5,116 bases of DNA from assembly GCA_900546895.1 (NCBI GenBank), contig UREO01000224.1, forward strand, positions 1 to 5,116, given 5' to 3'. Shown here piece after piece: positions 1 through 5,116 of the stretch (position 1 is the stretch's first letter; every line of letters begins with the position of its first letter). The notes beneath the pieces are model-generated. The model saw nothing but the letters and a program-made list of their open reading frames with translations, was not told the DNA's origin and did not search any database. The position numbers were made by a program, and so were the translations under genes. The stretch comes from an uncultured Oscillospiraceae bacterium. GTDB taxonomy: Bacteria; Bacillota; Clostridia; Oscillospirales; Acutalibacteraceae.

Positions 1-46
1 AGATCTGCGCATGTCTCGTGGGCTCGGAGATGTGTATAAGAGACAG
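1..46 (+). other. Untrimmed Nextera i7-side sequencing adapter (synthetic)
   Basis: Bases 1-4 (AGAT) are the end of the Illumina P7 arm. Bases 5-12 (CTGCGCAT) sit where the 8-base i7 index belongs. Bases 13-27 (GTCTCGTGGGCTCGG) are the Nextera read-2 primer site, and bases 28-46 (AGATGTGTATAAGAGACAG) are the 19-bp Tn5 mosaic end. The match to the adapter layout is exact from memory. The reverse complement of the index, ATGCGCAG, is the one I recall as Nextera XT N722. Genomic sequence begins at about base 47. This stretch should be removed before any annotation or comparison. Confidence 0.98.
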
Positions 47-59
47 GTACAGAGTAATG

Positions 60-65
60 AGGAGG
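60..65 (+). promoter_or_regulatory. Shine-Dalgarno of infB, overlapping tandem stop codons of a probable upstream gene
   Basis: A perfect AGGAGG lies 10 nt before the ATG at 76 and 13 nt before the second ATG at 79, which favours the first ATG. Just upstream, TAA (55-57) and TGA (58-60) occur in one frame, preceded by ACA GAG from base 49. This would suit the last two codons of the preceding gene. In Firmicutes that is usually ylxQ (an L7Ae-like protein), but two codons cannot identify it. The partly shared TGA/AGGAGG would imply tight translational coupling if that reading is right. Confidence 0.75.
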
Positions 66-75
66 AATTTGATAT

Positions 76-2589
76 ATGATGATAAAATACAGGGTCCATG
101 AGGTGGCAAAGGATTTGGACATTCCGAATAAGGATGTCATTGATACTTTAGAAAAGTATGCCGGTGAAACGAAAAAACATATGACGGCTCTCAACGAAAG
201 CGAACTCGATCTTGTTTTAGAAACGTTTACACAGAAGAACAGCAGCGAAAACCTTGACACGTATTTCGCTCAGGCAAAACGGAACGAGAGCGTCGTGGAG
301 CCGGAAAAGCCGGATGTCATCATCCAGCCGCAAAAGCCCGCGTCCCGTCCGCCCGTACAGCAACAGCAGGCCAGAGCTCCGCGTCCCGCTCAGGGCGCAC
401 AGCAGCAGCGGCCCGGAACCCAGGCGCGTCCCGCTCAGGGCGCACCTGCTTCTGTTCCGCCCGCGCGCAAGGCCGTAAAGCCGGGCAAGATTACGCCGGT
501 CGGCCCCAGGCCCCCGCAGCAGCACAAGGCTCCCGCGGCGCCCAGACCGCAGCAGAGCACCGTACAGAGAAGGCCGCAGCCGTCCGGCGGCGACTCCGGC
601 AATGCGATCAAACGCACCGAAGGCAGGATTGTAGACACGAGATCGTCTCATGTGGAGCTTGATAAATACAACGAAAAATACGACCGCCTCGCTTCCGAAA
701 AAATCAACACGGCCAATACCGTGCAGAAGCAGAAGCTGACCCAGCGCAGTTCCCAGTACCGCCGCGGCAGGCCGAGGAATTCCCGCAAGGAGACGGAGGC
801 CGAGCGTCTGCGCCGTATCGCGCTGGAGCGCAAGGCGAAACCGATCACCATCCAGGTTCCGGAAGAGATTACGGTCGGCGAGCTGGCGCTCCGCCTGAAG
901 GCTACCGCCGCCGAGGTCATCAAGAAGCTGATGGCTCTGGGCGTGTTCGCCGCCGTCAACGACACCGTCGACTTCGACACCGCTACCCTCGCCGCCATGG
1001 AATTCCACGCGAAGGTGGAAAAGGAAGTCATTGTCACCATTGAGGAACAGATCATTGATGACAGCGAGGATAAGGACGACAACCTTGTGCCGCGCGCGCC
1101 GGTTGTGGTCGTTATGGGTCACGTCGACCACGGCAAGACGTCCCTTCTGGACGCCATCCGCCACGCGAACGTCACCGCTTCCGAGGCCGGCGGTATTACC
1201 CAGCACATCGGCGCGTACCAGGTAAAGCTGGGCGAGCGCGACGTCACTTTCCTGGACACTCCGGGCCATGCGGCGTTTACCACTATGCGTGCCAGAGGCG
1301 CGCAGGTGACGGATATCGCCGTTCTGGTGGTCGCCGCGGACGACGGCATCATGCCGCAGACCGTGGAAGCGATTCATCACGCCAAAGCCGCGGAGGTTTC
1401 CATTATCGTTGCGATCAATAAAATGGATAAGCCGGGCGCGAACCCGCAGCATGTTATGGAACAGCTGACGGAGTACGGCCTTGTTCCGGAGGAATGGGGC
1501 GGTGAAACGCCGTGTATCCCGGTTTCCGCCGTGAAGAAGACCGGCATCAAGGACCTTCTGGAAATGATTATTCTGACAGCGGATATGAAGGAGCTGAAGG
1601 CCAATCCGGACCGTGCCGCAAAGGGCACCGTGATTGAGGCAAGGCTTGACAAGGGCCGCGGCCCGATTGCGACCATGCTGGTCCAGAACGGGACGCTCCG
1701 CACCGGCGATATCATTGTTGCCGGTACCGCCGTGGGCCGCGTGCGCGCCATGACGGACGCGGACGGGCAGAAGATCGAGCAGGCGGGTCCGAGCGTTCCG
1801 GTGGAGATCACCGGTCTTGACGATGTGCCGACCGGCGGCGATATCTTCAACGCTGTGTCCGACGAGCGCCTCGCGAGGGAGCTGGTGGAGCAGCGCCGCA
1901 CCGAGCTGAAAGAGGAGCGGTTCAACTCCCGTACCAAGGTTACCCTTGACAATCTGTTCGACCAGATGAAGCAGGGCGACATGAAGGAACTGCAGATCAT
2001 TGTGAAGGCCGATGTGCAGGGCTCCGTGGAAGCGGTCCGCCAGTCGCTGGAAAAGCTGGGCAACGAGGAAGTCCGCGTAAACGTTATTCACGGCGGCGTG
2101 GGTGCGATCAGCGAATCCGATGTCATGCTTGCCTCCGCTTCCAACGCCATCATCGTCGGCTTTAACGTACGGCCCGACCCGGTCGCCGAGGAAAATGCCA
2201 AACGCGACGGCGTGGATATGCGTTTGTACCGCATCATCTACGACTGTATCGACGAAATCGAGTCCGCTATGAAGGGGATGCTTGCGCCGAAATTCCGCGA
2301 ACTGCCCCTGGGCAAGGCCGAGTGCCGCGAGGTTTATAGAATCACCAATGTGGGTACCATTGCGGGCGCCCACGTTACGACGGGCAAAATCACCCGCGCC
2401 GCGCAGATTCGCGTTGTGCGCGACGGGATTGTCATCACGGAGGATAAGATCGCTTCCCTGCGCCGTTTTAAGGACGACGTGAAAGAGGTCGCCGAGGGCT
2501 ACGACTGCGGCATCGGTCTGGAGCACTTTAACGACATCAAGGAAGGGGACGTTCTGGAAGCCTTTGTGATGGAGGAATACAGGGACTGA
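76..2589 (+). CDS. infB: Translation initiation factor IF-2
   Basis: IF-2 is a cytoplasmic GTPase that brings fMet-tRNA to the 30S subunit and promotes 50S joining. The 837-aa product has the full family layout. A first IF2_N domain lies at about residues 4-55, followed by a Pro/Gln/Ala/Arg-rich disordered linker (about 75-175), a basic charged stretch (about 195-255) and a second IF2_N domain (about 255-312). The G domain runs from about 342 to 510 and all its motifs are intact: G1 GHVDHGKT (348-355), G2 GGITQHIG (372-379), G3 DTPGH with catalytic His398 (394-398), G4 NKMD (448-451) and G5 SAV (484-486). The beta-barrel domain II (about 516-600), domain III (about 635-730) and the C-terminal initiator-tRNA-binding barrel (about 740-830) follow. 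The length falls between the B. subtilis (716 aa) and E. coli (890 aa) proteins, and the linker accounts for most such variation. The start at 76 is set by AGGAGG; Met2 at 79 is the alternative. The gene ends 30 nt before rbfA. I see no frameshift or missing residue. Confidence 0.98.
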   Translation: MMIKYRVHEVAKDLDIPNKDVIDTLEKYAGETKKHMTALNESELDLVLETFTQKNSSENLDTYFAQAKRNESVVEPEKPDVIIQPQKPASRPPVQQQQARAPRPAQGAQQQRPGTQARPAQGAPASVPPARKAVKPGKITPVGPRPPQQHKAPAAPRPQQSTVQRRPQPSGGDSGNAIKRTEGRIVDTRSSHVELDKYNEKYDRLASEKINTANTVQKQKLTQRSSQYRRGRPRNSRKETEAERLRRIALERKAKPITIQVPEEITVGELALRLKATAAEVIKKLMALGVFAAVNDTVDFDTATLAAMEFHAKVEKEVIVTIEEQIIDDSEDKDDNLVPRAPVVVVMGHVDHGKTSLLDAIRHANVTASEAGGITQHIGAYQVKLGERDVTFLDTPGHAAFTTMRARGAQVTDIAVLVVAADDGIMPQTVEAIHHAKAAEVSIIVAINKMDKPGANPQHVMEQLTEYGLVPEEWGGETPCIPVSAVKKTGIKDLLEMIILTADMKELKANPDRAAKGTVIEARLDKGRGPIATMLVQNGTLRTGDIIVAGTAVGRVRAMTDADGQKIEQAGPSVPVEITGLDDVPTGGDIFNAVSDERLARELVEQRRTELKEERFNSRTKVTLDNLFDQMKQGDMKELQIIVKADVQGSVEAVRQSLEKLGNEEVRVNVIHGGVGAISESDVMLASASNAIIVGFNVRPDPVAEENAKRDGVDMRLYRIIYDCIDEIESAMKGMLAPKFRELPLGKAECREVYRITNVGTIAGAHVTTGKITRAAQIRVVRDGIVITEDKIASLRRFKDDVKEVAEGYDCGIGLEHFNDIKEGDVLEAFVMEEYRD
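380..445 (+). repeat. 21-nt direct repeat in the IF-2 linker, with neighbouring CAG codon runs
   Basis: The same 21 bases occur at 380-400 and 425-445, offset by exactly 45 nt (15 codons). They encode the linker peptide RPAQGA twice (residues 103-108 and 118-123). Short CAG/CAA glutamine runs lie beside it at 358-369 and 400-408. The offset keeps the reading frame, as expected if the low-complexity linker lengthens and shortens by slippage or local duplication. It is part of the coding sequence and not a mobile element. Confidence 0.85.
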
Positions 2590-2619
2590 TCCCGAGAGTG
2601 TAAGATACGGAGGTAGAAA

Positions 2620-2970
2620 ATGGCCAGCCACAGAATGGGACGGACGACCGAGGATATCAAAAGGGAGCTGACGGCAATCTTCCGCGAGCTGAAAGATCCG
2701 CGGGTACAGGGCTTGATCAGTATTGTCCGGGTGGACGTCACAAGCGATTTGTCTTACTGCACGGTTTTTGTCAGCGCAATGGAGGGGATTGAGCGGGCGA
2801 AGCAGGCCGTTACCGGTCTGAAATCGGCGTCCGGCTTTATCCGTCACGAGCTTGGCGCGCGGCTTGAGCTCAGGCATGTGCCGGAGCTGATCTTCAAAGC
2901 GACCGACTCGATCGAATACAGTGCGAATATTTCGCGGATGCTCAACGATTTAAGGGGTGATAAAAAATGA
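2620..2970 (+). CDS. rbfA: 30S ribosome-binding factor A
   Basis: RbfA is a small cytoplasmic KH-fold protein that binds the immature 30S subunit near the 5' end of 16S rRNA (helix 1 region) and is needed for late 30S maturation, especially in the cold. The 116-aa product has the family length and its signatures: the N-terminal MASHRMGR..EDIKREL, the LKDPRV motif (24-29), the KH-type Ala-x-Gly bend at A70-S71-G72 followed by FIRHELG (73-79), and the PELIF strand (89-92 region). The start at 2620 follows a CGGAGGT ribosome site (2608-2614) with 5-nt spacing, and it gives the family's typical N-terminus; Met6 is less likely. Its TGA stop overlaps the next gene's ATG as ATGA (2967-2970), so the two are probably translationally coupled. 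Confidence 0.97.
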   Translation: MASHRMGRTTEDIKRELTAIFRELKDPRVQGLISIVRVDVTSDLSYCTVFVSAMEGIERAKQAVTGLKSASGFIRHELGARLELRHVPELIFKATDSIEYSANISRMLNDLRGDKK

Positions 2971-3911
2971 TAACCCGAAGCGAGGCGGCCGATTTTCTGC
3001 GGGAAGCCGACCATATCCTGATTTTAAGCCACCAGTATCCGGACGGCGACACTCTGGGCTCCGCCACGGCGCTTTGCCGGGGTTTGCAGAAAATGGGCAA
3101 GCATGCCATGATCCGCTGCTCCGACAAGATCGTGCCGAAATACCGGTACCTTTTCAGCGGCGTGAAAGAAGAGACGTTTTCCCCCGTGACGGTCGTCGCG
3201 GTGGATATCGCCGCCCTGCAGCTGATCGGGGAGCCGAACCAGAGTCTTTACGGGGATAAGATCGACCTCTGTATCGACCATCACCCTTCCAATTCCGGTT
3301 ACGCGAAGCGCACCTGTCTGGACGCGAAAGCGGCCGCTGTCTGCGAAATCATTTTCGACCTGCTCAATCTGCTGGGCGTGGAAATTGATTCCGTAACAGC
3401 GGATTCCCTTTATACGGGCATTACCACGGACACCGGCTGTTTCAAATACATTAACGTGACCCCGACCACGTACCGTATTGCCGCGGACCTTGTTGAAAAG
3501 GGCGCCGACGGGCACCGGATTAACCGCGTGATGTTCGACACGAAAAGCCGCGCGCGCATCGATATGGAGCGCTGTGTCATGGATACCATCCGCTATTTTT
3601 ACGACGACCGCGTCGCGGTCATTAAAATTACCAATGAAATGATCAGAAGCACCGGCGCAGCGGAGGGCGATATCGAAGGGCTGGCCTCCATTCCCCGCGC
3701 GATCGAGGGCGTGGTCATCGGCGTGACCATCCGCGAAAGGGCGGACGGCGGGTACAAGATTTCCCTGCGGGCACAGCCGCCGCAGAACGCTTCCGAAATC
3801 TGCGCCGTTTTCGGCGGCGGCGGACACGCGGGAGCGGCGGGATGTACCTTTAACACCACCCTGGAAGAAGCCGAGAAGCAGATGCTTGCGGAGATCGGCA
3901 AGCATCTTTAA
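2967..3911 (+). CDS. nrnA: DHH/DHHA1 phosphoesterase, NrnA-like oligoribonuclease / pAp phosphatase
   Basis: NrnA-type enzymes degrade 2-5-nt RNA fragments to mononucleotides and dephosphorylate 3'-phosphoadenosine 5'-phosphate (pAp) to AMP, using Mn ions in the cytoplasm. The 314-aa product matches the family length. Metal-site motifs visible in the DHH domain are His22 with PDGD (25-28), Asp80 in VAVD, DHH (104-106) and Asp155 in TTDTG (153-157). The C-terminal DHHA1 domain carries Arg268 and the substrate-binding GGGGH (283-287) followed by AGAAG. All predicted metal ligands are present, so the enzyme should be active. Compared with my memory of B. subtilis NrnA, the DTAN segment reads DIAA and the RSK segment of DHHA1 reads RAQ. 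The start ATG overlaps the rbfA stop, and a G-rich site (AAGGGGTGA, 2952-2960) precedes it. Its place between rbfA and truB is the usual one in Firmicutes. The exact substrate preference (nanoRNA, pAp or cyclic-dinucleotide products) is inferred from the family only. Confidence 0.9.
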   Translation: MITRSEAADFLREADHILILSHQYPDGDTLGSATALCRGLQKMGKHAMIRCSDKIVPKYRYLFSGVKEETFSPVTVVAVDIAALQLIGEPNQSLYGDKIDLCIDHHPSNSGYAKRTCLDAKAAAVCEIIFDLLNLLGVEIDSVTADSLYTGITTDTGCFKYINVTPTTYRIAADLVEKGADGHRINRVMFDTKSRARIDMERCVMDTIRYFYDDRVAVIKITNEMIRSTGAAEGDIEGLASIPRAIEGVVIGVTIRERADGGYKISLRAQPPQNASEICAVFGGGGHAGAAGCTFNTTLEEAEKQMLAEIGKHL

Positions 3912-3931
3912 AATACAGTAGGAGGGAAGCC

Positions 3932-4846
3932 ATGAACGGGGTCATTGTGATAGACAAGCCGCAGGACTTCACCTCGTTCGACGTGGTAGCGGTGATGCGC
4001 CGCCTATGCGGACAGAAGAAAATCGGCCACACCGGCACCCTTGACCCGATGGCCACCGGGGTGCTGCCCCTGCTTTTGGGAAAGGCGACGCGGGCGGCTT
4101 CGCTTCTGGACGATACAAACAAGGAGTACCGTGCCGGTTTTCAGCTTGGGTACTGTACCGATACACAGGATATTACCGGCAAAAAGCTGCAGGAATGCGG
4201 CGAAAGGGTCCAAAAGGCCCAAATAGAAGCCGTACTGCCTTATTTCCGCGGAAATATCTGGCAGATTCCGCCGATGTACTCTGCGGTGCAAAAGAATGGA
4301 CAGCGGCTTTACACTCTTGCGCGGCAGGGGATAGAGGTGGAGCGCGACAAGCGCCCGGTTACGATTTATGAGCTGATTCTGAATGAATTTGACGAAAACA
4401 CGCAGAGCGGTGTGCTGACCGTACGCTGCTCCGCGGGAACCTATATACGGACACTCTGCGCGGATATCGGCGAAAGGCTGGGGACGTTCGGCGTGATGTC
4501 CTCGCTGAGAAGGACGCGGGCCGCCGGATTTTCGCTGGACGACGCGGTTTCGCTGGACGGGGCAAAGCGGCTTTCCGAACAGGGAACGCTGAAGCAGAAG
4601 GTCCGGCCGACCGAAAGCCTGTTTTCCGGCCGCCCCGCGCTGCGGGTGACGGGCGCGCAGGCGCGGCGGTTTTGCAACGGCGGCGCGCTCAGTCTGGAGC
4701 GCCTTCCGGAGCTGCCGGGGGACGAAGCGGACGGAGCCTTTCTGCGCGTGCTTTCCCCCGAAGGAAGCTTTCTGGGGCTGGGGGCTGTCGACAGGGAAAA
4801 AGCGGAGCTTTCCGTGCTGCGGCTTTTCTTTGAGGAAGGGAACTGA
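3932..4846 (+). CDS. truB: tRNA pseudouridine-55 synthase TruB
   Basis: TruB converts uridine 55 in the T-loop of almost all elongator tRNAs to pseudouridine and also helps tRNA folding. The 304-aa product is of normal family length. It begins with the standard NGVIVIDKP...TSFDVV segment. The catalytic motif GHTGTLDP lies at 32-39 with Asp38 as the nucleophile. Other family motifs are KEY with Tyr66, QIPPMYSAVQKNGQRLY (111-127) and RCSAGTYIRTL (165-175). The region after about residue 230 (LRVTGAQARRFCNGG and onward) fits the small C-terminal RNA-binding domain of bacterial TruB. The ATG at 3932 has AGGAGG (3920-3925) 6 nt upstream and lies 20 nt after the nrnA stop. One minor oddity is Asp12 where the family commonly has Gly (KPQDFTS instead of KPxGxTS). 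The reading frame is intact. Confidence 0.97.
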   Translation: MNGVIVIDKPQDFTSFDVVAVMRRLCGQKKIGHTGTLDPMATGVLPLLLGKATRAASLLDDTNKEYRAGFQLGYCTDTQDITGKKLQECGERVQKAQIEAVLPYFRGNIWQIPPMYSAVQKNGQRLYTLARQGIEVERDKRPVTIYELILNEFDENTQSGVLTVRCSAGTYIRTLCADIGERLGTFGVMSSLRRTRAAGFSLDDAVSLDGAKRLSEQGTLKQKVRPTESLFSGRPALRVTGAQARRFCNGGALSLERLPELPGDEADGAFLRVLSPEGSFLGLGAVDREKAELSVLRLFFEEGN

Positions 4847-4899
4847 TTTTGGCAAAGGGGACCGCGGATTTTGCAAGTCTTGATACTGGAGAAGAATGC
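4847..4899 (+). other. truB-ribF gap, or N-terminal extension of RibF
   Basis: This 53-nt stretch is the longest gap in the operon. It contains no recognisable promoter, terminator hairpin or flavin riboswitch. It is open in the ribF frame. A TTG at 4849, 2 nt after the truB stop and 8 nt after the purine-rich GAGGAAGGG (4832-4840), could start a 17-residue-longer RibF. I think it is leader sequence because the extra residues do not resemble the family's N-terminus. Confidence 0.5.
4888..4894 (+). promoter_or_regulatory. Probable ribosome binding site of ribF
   Basis: GGAGAAG lies 5 nt before the ATG at 4900 and 8 nt before the in-frame ATG at 4903. Its GGAG core is 8 nt from 4900. This supports one of these two ATGs as the start. 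A third ATG at 4896 is out of frame. Confidence 0.6.
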
Positions 4900-5069
4900 A
4901 TGATGAACGTTTACTACGATTTGACGCCCTCTGCCGGCGATTCCGCCGTTGCGCTGGGTAGCTTTGACGGTTTGCATATCGGACACAAAAAGGTGATTTC
5001 CACAGCGGTGGAGGCGAAGAAAAAGGGCCTTGTCCCAACGGTGCTCACCTTCGCGCACAACCCGCTCAC
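4900..5069 (+). CDS. ribF: Riboflavin kinase / FAD synthetase, 5' part only
   Basis: RibF is a bifunctional cytoplasmic enzyme: its C-terminal domain phosphorylates riboflavin to FMN and its N-terminal nucleotidyltransferase domain adenylylates FMN to FAD. Only about 57 codons of the N-terminal domain are present. They include the family hallmark ALGSFDGLHIGH (residues 18-29), whose HIGH motif (26-29) binds ATP, and the strand TVLTFAHNP (47-55), matching the VLTFdphP segment of the family. A full protein is about 300 residues, so most of the gene, including all of the riboflavin kinase domain, lies beyond the window. The frame runs into adapter at 5070, so the apparent following residues CLLYTSD are artificial. 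The start at 4900 (or 4903) puts about 19 residues before the GSFDG motif, which is normal. Ser21 replaces the more common Asn (GNFDG). Confidence 0.93.
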
Positions 5070-5116
5070 CTGTCTCTTATACACATCTGACGCTGCCGAC
5101 GAATTAGACGGTGTAG
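5070..5116 (-). other. Untrimmed Nextera i5-side sequencing adapter (synthetic)
   Basis: Bases 5070-5088 (CTGTCTCTTATACACATCT) are the reverse complement of the Tn5 mosaic end seen at 28-46. Bases 5089-5102 (GACGCTGCCGACGA) are the reverse complement of the Nextera read-1 primer site. Bases 5103-5110 (ATTAGACG) occupy the i5 index position, and 5111-5116 (GTGTAG) begin the P5 arm. The reverse complement of the index, CGTCTAAT, is the one I recall as Nextera XT S510. The first C at 5070 could be shared by genome and adapter, so the junction is certain to about 1 nt. Confidence 0.98.

Noticed and set aside
550..900. Internal translation start giving a shorter IF-2 isoform, as in E. coli.
   Set aside because: Between codon 37 and codon 285 there is no ATG in frame, and the GTG codons I checked (near 652 and 721) lack a ribosome binding site.
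217..2877. An 886-codon open frame on the minus strand opposite infB and the start of rbfA.
   Set aside because: Its codons are in register with those of infB and rbfA, so a minus-strand stop needs a TTA, CTA or TCA codon on the plus strand, and these GC-rich genes avoid them. The translation is low-complexity and resembles no protein, and the opposite strand encodes unmistakable IF-2.
4204..4222. Short GGGTCC-AAAA-GGCCC hairpin-like sequence followed by AAAT.
   Set aside because: The stem is only about 5 bp with a wobble pair, there is no T-run after it, and it lies inside the well-conserved truB coding sequence. It is not a terminator.
4847..4899. Possible promoter or flavin riboswitch before ribF (TTGCAA at 4871, GATACT at 4882).
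   Set aside because: The two boxes are only 5 nt apart instead of about 17. The 53-nt gap is too short for an FMN riboswitch and has none of its conserved elements.
3024..5038. Long minus-strand frames of 293 codons (3024-3905) and 344 codons (4004-5038).
   Set aside because: They are in register with nrnA and truB respectively, and stay open for the same codon-avoidance reason. They have no recognisable domain or ribosome site.
28..5088. Perfect 19-bp inverted repeats near both ends (28-46 and 5070-5088), which look like the termini of a transposon.
   Set aside because: They are the engineered Tn5 mosaic ends within Nextera adapters. The adjacent 9-mers (GTACAGAGT and CCCGCTCAC) are not a target-site duplication, and no transposase lies between them.

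Overview
The window is 5,023 bases of bacterial chromosome (about 47-5069) flanked by library adapter. Both ends are synthetic: bases 1-46 read as the Illumina Nextera i7 arm and bases 5070-5116 as the reverse complement of the i5 arm. Each arm contains the 19-bp Tn5 mosaic end and an 8-bp sample index. These are untrimmed adapters, not biology.

The genomic part is a dense, one-direction run of housekeeping genes on the + strand: infB (translation initiation factor IF-2), rbfA (30S maturation factor), an nrnA-like DHH/DHHA1 phosphoesterase (nanoRNase / pAp phosphatase family), truB (tRNA pseudouridine-55 synthase) and the first 57 or so codons of ribF (riboflavin kinase / FAD synthetase), cut by the right-hand adapter. 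Gaps are 30 nt (infB-rbfA), a 4-nt ATGA overlap (rbfA-nrnA), 20 nt (nrnA-truB) and 53 nt (truB-ribF). Most genes have a good Shine-Dalgarno sequence, and I see no internal terminator or convincing promoter. This looks like the middle of one long operon. From general knowledge, the same order follows nusA-ylxR-ylxQ and precedes rpsO in many Firmicutes.

The genes belong together through translation. IF-2 places initiator tRNA on the ribosome, RbfA matures the 30S subunit, TruB modifies the T-loop of tRNAs, and the DHH enzyme clears 2-5-nt RNA ends and pAp. RibF makes FMN and FAD and is a habitual neighbour rather than a translation gene.

The organism is probably a Gram-positive of class Clostridia, perhaps an Oscillospiraceae/Ruminococcaceae-type gut or anaerobic bacterium. 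The reasons are the gene order, strong AGGAGG-type ribosome sites, the DHH protein between rbfA and truB, and the style of the IF-2 N-terminus. The DNA is GC-rich for a Firmicute. The assignment below class is a guess.

I found no previously undescribed system. The points worth a second look are the adapters, the ambiguous ribF start, a small internal repeat in the IF-2 linker, a codon-use switch at the 5' end of infB, and some substitutions in the DHH protein.
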